Shown: positions 59,399 to 64,000 of the stretch, piece after piece
How the letters are laid out: each line of letters starts with the position of its first letter
Position numbering within the stretch: position 1 is the stretch's first letter
From: Streptomyces genisteinicus
GTDB lineage: Bacteria; Actinomycetota; Actinomycetes; Streptomycetales; Streptomycetaceae
Length of the DNA stretch: 64,000 nt
Reading direction: 5' to 3'
Assembly: GCF_014489615.1 (NCBI RefSeq)
Contig: NZ_CP060825.1
Coordinates: forward strand, 4,784,501 to 4,848,500
Program-made: the position numbers and the translations under genes
The notes under the pieces: model-generated
What the model saw: the letters and a program-made list of their open reading frames with translations, nothing else
The model's database searches: none
Told to the model about the DNA's origin: nothing

Positions 59399-62300
59399 GT
59401 GACCGCACGCATCACCGATCCCGAGCAGCTCAAGGAGCTCCTCGGGATCCCCTTCACCCCGGAGCAGACGGCCTGCATCGTCGCGCCGCCCGCCCCGCAG
59501 GTCATCGTGGCCGGGGCCGGTTCGGGGAAGACCACGGTGATGGCCGCCCGGGTGGTGTGGCTCGTCGGCACCGGCCAGGTCGCCCCCGAGCAGGTCCTCG
59601 GACTCACGTTCACCAACAAGGCGGCGGGCGAGCTCGCCGAGCGCGTCCGCACCGCCCTCGTCCGGGCCGGGGTCACCGACCCGGACGCCTCCGGCACCGG
59701 CGAGGACGGCGCCGCCGGCGAGCCCCGGATCTCCACGTACCACGCCTTCGCCGGCCAACTGCTGACCGACCACGGCCTGCGCATCGGCCTCGAACCGTCC
59801 TCCCGGCTGCTCGCCGACGCCACCCGGTACCAGCTCGCCGCCCGCGTGCTGCGCGAGGCCCCGGGACCGTATCCGGCGCTCACCCGTTCCTTCCCGAGCC
59901 TCGTCAGCGACCTGCTCGCCCTCGACGCTGAGCTCTCCGAGCACCTGGTCCCCGTGGACCGGCTCGGCTCCTACGACTCCGGCCTGCTCACCACCCTGGC
60001 CGGCGCCCGCCTGAGCAACGCCGAGCTGCGCAAGGTCCCCGAGGCCGCACAGGCCCGCCGCGAACTCCTCGACCTCACCGCCCGCTACCGCGCGGCCAAG
60101 CGGGAGCGCGATCTGCTCGACTTCGGCGACCAGATCGCGCTCTCCGCCGAGCTCGCGCTCACCCGGCCCGAGGTGGGCGGCATCCTGCGGGACGAGTTCC
60201 GGGTCGTGCTGCTCGACGAGTACCAGGACACCTCGGTGGCCCAGCGGAAGCTGCTGTCCGGTCTCTTCGGACAGGGCACCGGTCACGCGGTCACCGCCGT
60301 GGGCGACCCGTGCCAGGCGATCTACGGCTGGCGGGGCGCCTCCGTCGCCAACCTCGACGACTTCCCCCGCCACTTCCCCTTCGCCGACGGTTCCCCCGCC
60401 GCGCGCTTCGCCCTCAGCGAGAACCGCCGCAGCGGCGGCAGGCTGCTCCGGCTCGCCAACGAACTGGCCGGACCCCTGCGCGCCATGCACGAGGGCGTCG
60501 AGGCGCTGCGCCCCGCGCCCGGCGCCGAGCGGGACGGCGTCGTGCGCTGTGCCCTGCTGGAGACGCACGAGGACGAGATCGCCTGGATCGCCGACGAGAT
60601 CGCCCACCTCGTGCGCACCGGCAAGGAGCCCGGCGAGATCGCCGTGCTGTGCCGCACGGCGGGTGACTTCCCGGAGATCCAGGGCGCCCTGGTGGCCCGG
60701 GGGGTGCCGGTCGAGGTGGTCGGCCTCTCCGGACTGCTGCACCTGCCCGAGGTGGCCGACCTCGTATCCGTGTGCGAGGTGCTCCAGGACCCCGGCGCCA
60801 ACGCCCCGCTCGTCCGCCTGCTCACCGGCCCCCGCTGGCGTATCGGGCCGCGCGACCTCGCGCTGCTGGGCAGGCGCGCACGGCTGCTGGTCCACCGCGC
60901 GGACGCGGACGACGACCCGGAGCGGCGGCTCGCGGCGGCCGTCGAGGGCACCGATCCGGCCGAGACCGTCTCGCTCGCCGACGCGCTGGACACCTTCATC
61001 GACGCGGGCGGCGAAGGCGACGACAGGCTCGCCTTCTCCGCCGACGCCCGGGTCCGGTTCGCCCGCCTCGCCGCCGAGCTCCGGGACCTGCGGCGGTCGC
61101 TCGCCGACCCGCTCATGGACGTGCTGCACCGGGTGCTGGCGTACACCGGCCTGGACGTCGAGCTCTCCGCGTCCCCGCACGCCCTGGCCGCCCGGCGCCG
61201 GGAGACGCTCGCCAACTTCATGGACGTCGCCGCCTCCTTCGCCGCGGTGGACGGCGAGGCCACCCTGCTCGCCTTCCTCGGCTTCCTGCGGACCGCCGCG
61301 CAGTACGAGAAGGGCCTGGACAACGCCCTGCCGGGCGGCGAGAACACGGTCAAGGTCCTCACCGCCCACAAGTCCAAGGGCCTGGAGTGGGACGTCGTCG
61401 CCGTGCCCGGCCTGGTGGCGAAGCACTTCCCCAGCGAGCAGGCACGCGAGGCGTGGACCTCCCAGGCCAAGGTGCTTCCGCACGCCCTGCGCGGGGACGC
61501 CGGCACCCTGCCGGACGTCGCATCGTGGGACGCGCGGGGCCTGAAGGCGTTCAAGGAGTCGATGAGGGAGCACCAGCTCACCGAGGAACTGCGCCTCGGC
61601 TACGTGACGTTCACCCGCCCGCGGTCGCTGCTGCTCGGGTCGGGGCACTGGTGGGGGCCGAGCCAGAAGCGCCGCCGCGGCCCGTCGCCCTTCCTCCACG
61701 CGCTGTACGAGCACTGCGCGGCGGGACACGGCGAGATCGAGGTCTGGGCGCAGGAGCCGGAGGAGGACGCGGAGAACCCGATGCTGCGCGCGGCCGGCGC
61801 CGAGACGGCGTGGCCGCTCCCGCTGGACCCTGAATCCCTGGCCCGCCGCCGCGCGGCCGCCGACACGGTCCTGGCCCACCTCGCGGCCCTGGCCGCCGAG
61901 GCGCCGCCGGCCACGGACGTGCCGGACGCGCCGCCGGCCGCGGCGGGCGGCCCCGCGGCCGACGGGCGGGGCGCCTGGCAGGGCGCGGAGGACCCTGGCG
62001 CGCGCCCGGAGTGGGATGCCGACTGGGAGTCCGCTCCACCCCCGGAGGAGGAACCGCCGCCTCCCTTCGACGACCCCGCTGAGTACGGCCCGGAGGAGCT
62101 CCGGCCGGAGGAGCACGACCCTGCGGAGCACGGGCCGCAGACGTACGGGAGCGAAGGCCGCGGCCGGGCGGCGGCAGGGACGCCCGGCGACGCCCCCGGG
62201 GCGGCCGCCGCCCCGGACGAGGCGCCGCACGCCGCGGGCCCGCCCCCGGCGCACACCGTCCCCCACCAGGCCCCCGCCCCGCCCGGCGAGACCGCCGCCT

Positions 62301-63088
62301 CCGGTGCCCCCGCCGACCGCCCCGGCGGCGCGGAGCCGCTCACCCCGGAGGAGGCCCGCACCCTCGCCTCCTGGGACCGCGACCTCGACGCCCTCGCGGG
62401 CGAGCTGCGGCGTACCCGGACCGCCGTCCGCGACGTCCGGCTGCCCCGTGCCCTGTCCGCCTCGCAGCTGCTCCGCCTGGCCGCCGACCCGGACGGCTTC
62501 GCACGCGACCTCGCCCGGCCGATGCCGCGCGCACCGCACCCCGCCGCCCGGCGCGGCACCCGGTTCCACGCCTGGGTCGAGTCGCGGTTCGAGGAGCTCG
62601 AGCTGCCCCTGCTGGGGCCGGACGAGCTGCCCGGGGGAGCCGACGACCCCGGCGAGGACGCCGCCGGTCAGGACATCGCCGACGAGCGCGACCTGGCCGC
62701 CCTCAAGGAGGCCTTCTCCCGCACCGGGTACGCGCGCAGGACCCCGTACCGCGTCGAGGCCCCGTTCCAGTTCACGCTCGCCGGCCGGGTGGTGCGCGGG
62801 CGCATCGACGCGGTGTACCGCACGGAACGCCCGGACGGTGCCGGTCCGGCGTACGAGATCGTCGACTGGAAGACGGCCCGCAGCGGCACCGCCGACCCGC
62901 TCCAGCTCGCCGTCTACCGCCTGGCCTGGGCCGAGCAGCAGGGCGTACCGCTCGACGCGGTCACCGCGGCCTTCGTCTTCGTGCGCACCGGCGAGACCGT
63001 CGTCCCGGACGGCCTGCCCGGCCGGCCGGGGCTGGAACGCATCCTGCTGGGCGGGACGGCCGACGGGGCCGCCGACCCCGCCCGTTAG
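59399..63088 (+). CDS. adnB: Helicase-nuclease subunit AdnB
   Basis: Predicted 1229 residues, GTG 59399. The UvrD motor is complete: AGAGSGKTTVMAARVVWLVG, LTFTNKAAGELAERVRTALV, LLDEYQDTSVAQRKLLSGLF, VGDPCQAIYGWRGASVANLD, LTAHKSKGLEWDVVAVPGLV and LGYVTFTRPRS. A Pro/Ala/Glu-rich linker covers about 834-980. The RecB-like nuclease ends the protein with YEIVDWKTARSGTADPLQLA and no iron-sulfur cysteines. In the mycobacterial enzyme AdnB is the leading motor. With AdnA it should unwind and cut DNA ends for homologous recombination. Confidence 0.9.
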   Translation: MTARITDPEQLKELLGIPFTPEQTACIVAPPAPQVIVAGAGSGKTTVMAARVVWLVGTGQVAPEQVLGLTFTNKAAGELAERVRTALVRAGVTDPDASGTGEDGAAGEPRISTYHAFAGQLLTDHGLRIGLEPSSRLLADATRYQLAARVLREAPGPYPALTRSFPSLVSDLLALDAELSEHLVPVDRLGSYDSGLLTTLAGARLSNAELRKVPEAAQARRELLDLTARYRAAKRERDLLDFGDQIALSAELALTRPEVGGILRDEFRVVLLDEYQDTSVAQRKLLSGLFGQGTGHAVTAVGDPCQAIYGWRGASVANLDDFPRHFPFADGSPAARFALSENRRSGGRLLRLANELAGPLRAMHEGVEALRPAPGAERDGVVRCALLETHEDEIAWIADEIAHLVRTGKEPGEIAVLCRTAGDFPEIQGALVARGVPVEVVGLSGLLHLPEVADLVSVCEVLQDPGANAPLVRLLTGPRWRIGPRDLALLGRRARLLVHRADADDDPERRLAAAVEGTDPAETVSLADALDTFIDAGGEGDDRLAFSADARVRFARLAAELRDLRRSLADPLMDVLHRVLAYTGLDVELSASPHALAARRRETLANFMDVAASFAAVDGEATLLAFLGFLRTAAQYEKGLDNALPGGENTVKVLTAHKSKGLEWDVVAVPGLVAKHFPSEQAREAWTSQAKVLPHALRGDAGTLPDVASWDARGLKAFKESMREHQLTEELRLGYVTFTRPRSLLLGSGHWWGPSQKRRRGPSPFLHALYEHCAAGHGEIEVWAQEPEEDAENPMLRAAGAETAWPLPLDPESLARRRAAADTVLAHLAALAAEAPPATDVPDAPPAAAGGPAADGRGAWQGAEDPGARPEWDADWESAPPPEEEPPPPFDDPAEYGPEELRPEEHDPAEHGPQTYGSEGRGRAAAGTPGDAPGAAAAPDEAPHAAGPPPAHTVPHQAPAPPGETAASGAPADRPGGAEPLTPEEARTLASWDRDLDALAGELRRTRTAVRDVRLPRALSASQLLRLAADPDGFARDLARPMPRAPHPAARRGTRFHAWVESRFEELELPLLGPDELPGGADDPGEDAAGQDIADERDLAALKEAFSRTGYARRTPYRVEAPFQFTLAGRVVRGRIDAVYRTERPDGAGPAYEIVDWKTARSGTADPLQLAVYRLAWAEQQGVPLDAVTAAFVFVRTGETVVPDGLPGRPGLERILLGGTADGAADPAR

Positions 63089-63098
63089 GCTCATGAGC

Positions 63099-64000
63099 AT
63101 GAGCGACACCCCGGACAGCGTCGTCCGCACGTACATCGAGCGGCACCGTGCCGCCTTCCTGGACGACCTGGCCGCATGGCTGCGCATCCCCTCCGTCTCG
63201 GCGCTGCCCGAGCACCGCGACGACGTGCGGCGCAGCGCGGAGTGGCTCGCGGCCAAACTGGCCCGGACGGGTTTCCCGGTCGCCGAGATCTGGCCCACCG
63301 CCGGCGCCCCCGCGGTGTTCGCCGAGTGGCCGTCCGGCGATCCGGACGCCCCGACCGTCCTCGTCTACGGCCACCACGACGTCCAGCCCGCGGCCCGCGA
63401 GGACGGCTGGCACAGCGACCCGTTCGAGCCGGAGATCCGCGACGGCCGGATGTACGCGCGCGGCGCGGCCGACGACAAGGGGCAGGTGTTCTTCCACACC
63501 CTCGGCCTCCGCGCCCACCTCGCCGCGACCGGCCGCACGGCGCCCGCCGTCAACCTCAAGCTGCTCGTCGAGGGCGAGGAGGAGTCCGGCTCCCCCCACT
63601 TCCGCGCCCTCGTCGAGGAGCGGGCGGACCGCCTCGCCGCCGACGCCGTCGTGGTCTCCGACACCGGCATGTGGTCCGAGTCGACGCCCACCGTCTGCAC
63701 CGGGATGCGGGGCGTCGCCGACTGCGAGATCACCTTCCGGGGGCCCGACCAGGACATCCACTCCGGTTCCTTCGGCGGTGCCGTGCCCAACCCGGCCACC
63801 GTCGCCGCCCGGGTCGTCGCCGCCCTGCACGACGCGGACGAGCGGGTCGCCGTCCCCGGCTTCTACGACGGCGTCACCCCGCTGACCGACGACGAGCGCG
63901 AGCTCTTCGCGGAGCTCCCCTTCGACGAGGAGGCGTGGCTGCGCACGGCCCGCAGCCACGGCACTCTCGGCGAGGCCGGGTACTCGACGCTGGAGCGCGT
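63099..64000 (+). CDS. M20-family dipeptidase (3' partial)
   Basis: The gene runs past the window end; about 300 codons are visible from ATG 63099 (ATG 63093 is an in-frame alternative). The metal-binding segments are VLVYGHHDVQPAAREDGWHS, ARGAADDKGQVFFHTLGLRA and LLVEGEEESGSPHFRALVEE, with the DIHSGSFGGAVPNP lid region. This is the carnosinase-like M20 dipeptidase group, a cytoplasmic di-zinc enzyme. It starts 10 nt after the adnB stop, so it is probably in the same transcript. Confidence 0.88.
   Translation, partial: MSDTPDSVVRTYIERHRAAFLDDLAAWLRIPSVSALPEHRDDVRRSAEWLAAKLARTGFPVAEIWPTAGAPAVFAEWPSGDPDAPTVLVYGHHDVQPAAREDGWHSDPFEPEIRDGRMYARGAADDKGQVFFHTLGLRAHLAATGRTAPAVNLKLLVEGEEESGSPHFRALVEERADRLAADAVVVSDTGMWSESTPTVCTGMRGVADCEITFRGPDQDIHSGSFGGAVPNPATVAARVVAALHDADERVAVPGFYDGVTPLTDDERELFAELPFDEEAWLRTARSHGTLGEAGYSTLER

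Noticed and set aside
58922..63298. 1458-codon minus-strand open frame over adnB
   Set aside because: It is antisense to a clearly recognised helicase, has arginine/glycine/valine-rich meaningless sequence and arises from the GC-biased third positions.
1..64000. tRNA, rRNA or prophage
   Set aside because: Gaps were inspected; no cloverleaf-like, rRNA or integrase/structural phage sequence was recognised.

Overview
The window is about 73% G+C, with third codon positions almost always G or C, GTG/TTG starts, purine-rich ribosome sites and very strong hairpins without U-tracts at gene ends. The gene content and a 7Fe ferredoxin, AdnAB, MoeZ, DUF3117/DUF3107/DUF3152 and a SigE-RseA-HtrA-TatB block point to a Streptomyces or very close relative. 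It looks like core chromosome. I found no IS transposase, phage, CRISPR array, tRNA or rRNA.

Left part (1-25 kb). A VanW/YoaR-like envelope protein (partial) is followed by SirB1-like and GNAT genes, fdxA, and the diaminopimelate genes dapC and dapE flanking two envelope proteins. Then come a LOG-family nucleosidase, folP, a DivIVA-like protein, tag, a crotonase, DUF3117 and an O-methyltransferase divergent from the envelope-stress operon sigE-rseA-htrA-tatB. Next is a hypothetical gene, then mrp, DUF1003 and an MgtE-N/CBS protein, and corA with a long structured leader. From memory this order closely follows Mycobacterium tuberculosis Rv1177-Rv1239.

Middle part (25-34 kb). This is more accessory: a SUFU protein, a TetR-controlled 14-TM drug exporter with a perfect 17-bp operator, a second MFS exporter with its own AT-rich palindromic promoter, DUF6758, PHP phosphoesterase, MarC, a 50-residue protein, an NYN nuclease and a hydrolase.

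Right part (34-64 kb). It follows another conserved actinobacterial block (Rv3211 to Rv3201c in M. tuberculosis): a DEAD-box helicase with a repetitive basic tail, a ferritin-like protein, DUF3107, TetR, a hydrolase, DUF3152, MoeZ, an alkyltransferase-like protein and the AdnA and AdnB recombination helicase-nucleases. Between DUF3152 and MoeZ, which I recall as neighbours in mycobacteria, sits a tight four-gene unit (42.5-47.9 kb): a PelF-like DUF3492/GT4 glycosyltransferase, an 8-TM protein with a long disordered N-terminus, an NAD-dependent sugar epimerase preceded by a coupled 17-codon leader ORF, and a spherulin-4-like hydrolase. I propose this as a reduced, Pel-like exopolysaccharide system and as the most interesting item in the window.

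Other points of interest are the corA leader RNA, a pseudokinase fused to an LPG-synthase-type membrane domain, an ATT-initiated methyltransferase, a candidate SigE autoregulatory promoter, an 18-bp inverted repeat touching the corA stop codon, and the separation of adnA from adnB by a lipoprotein gene. All functions are read from sequence and recalled family knowledge; no database search was possible.
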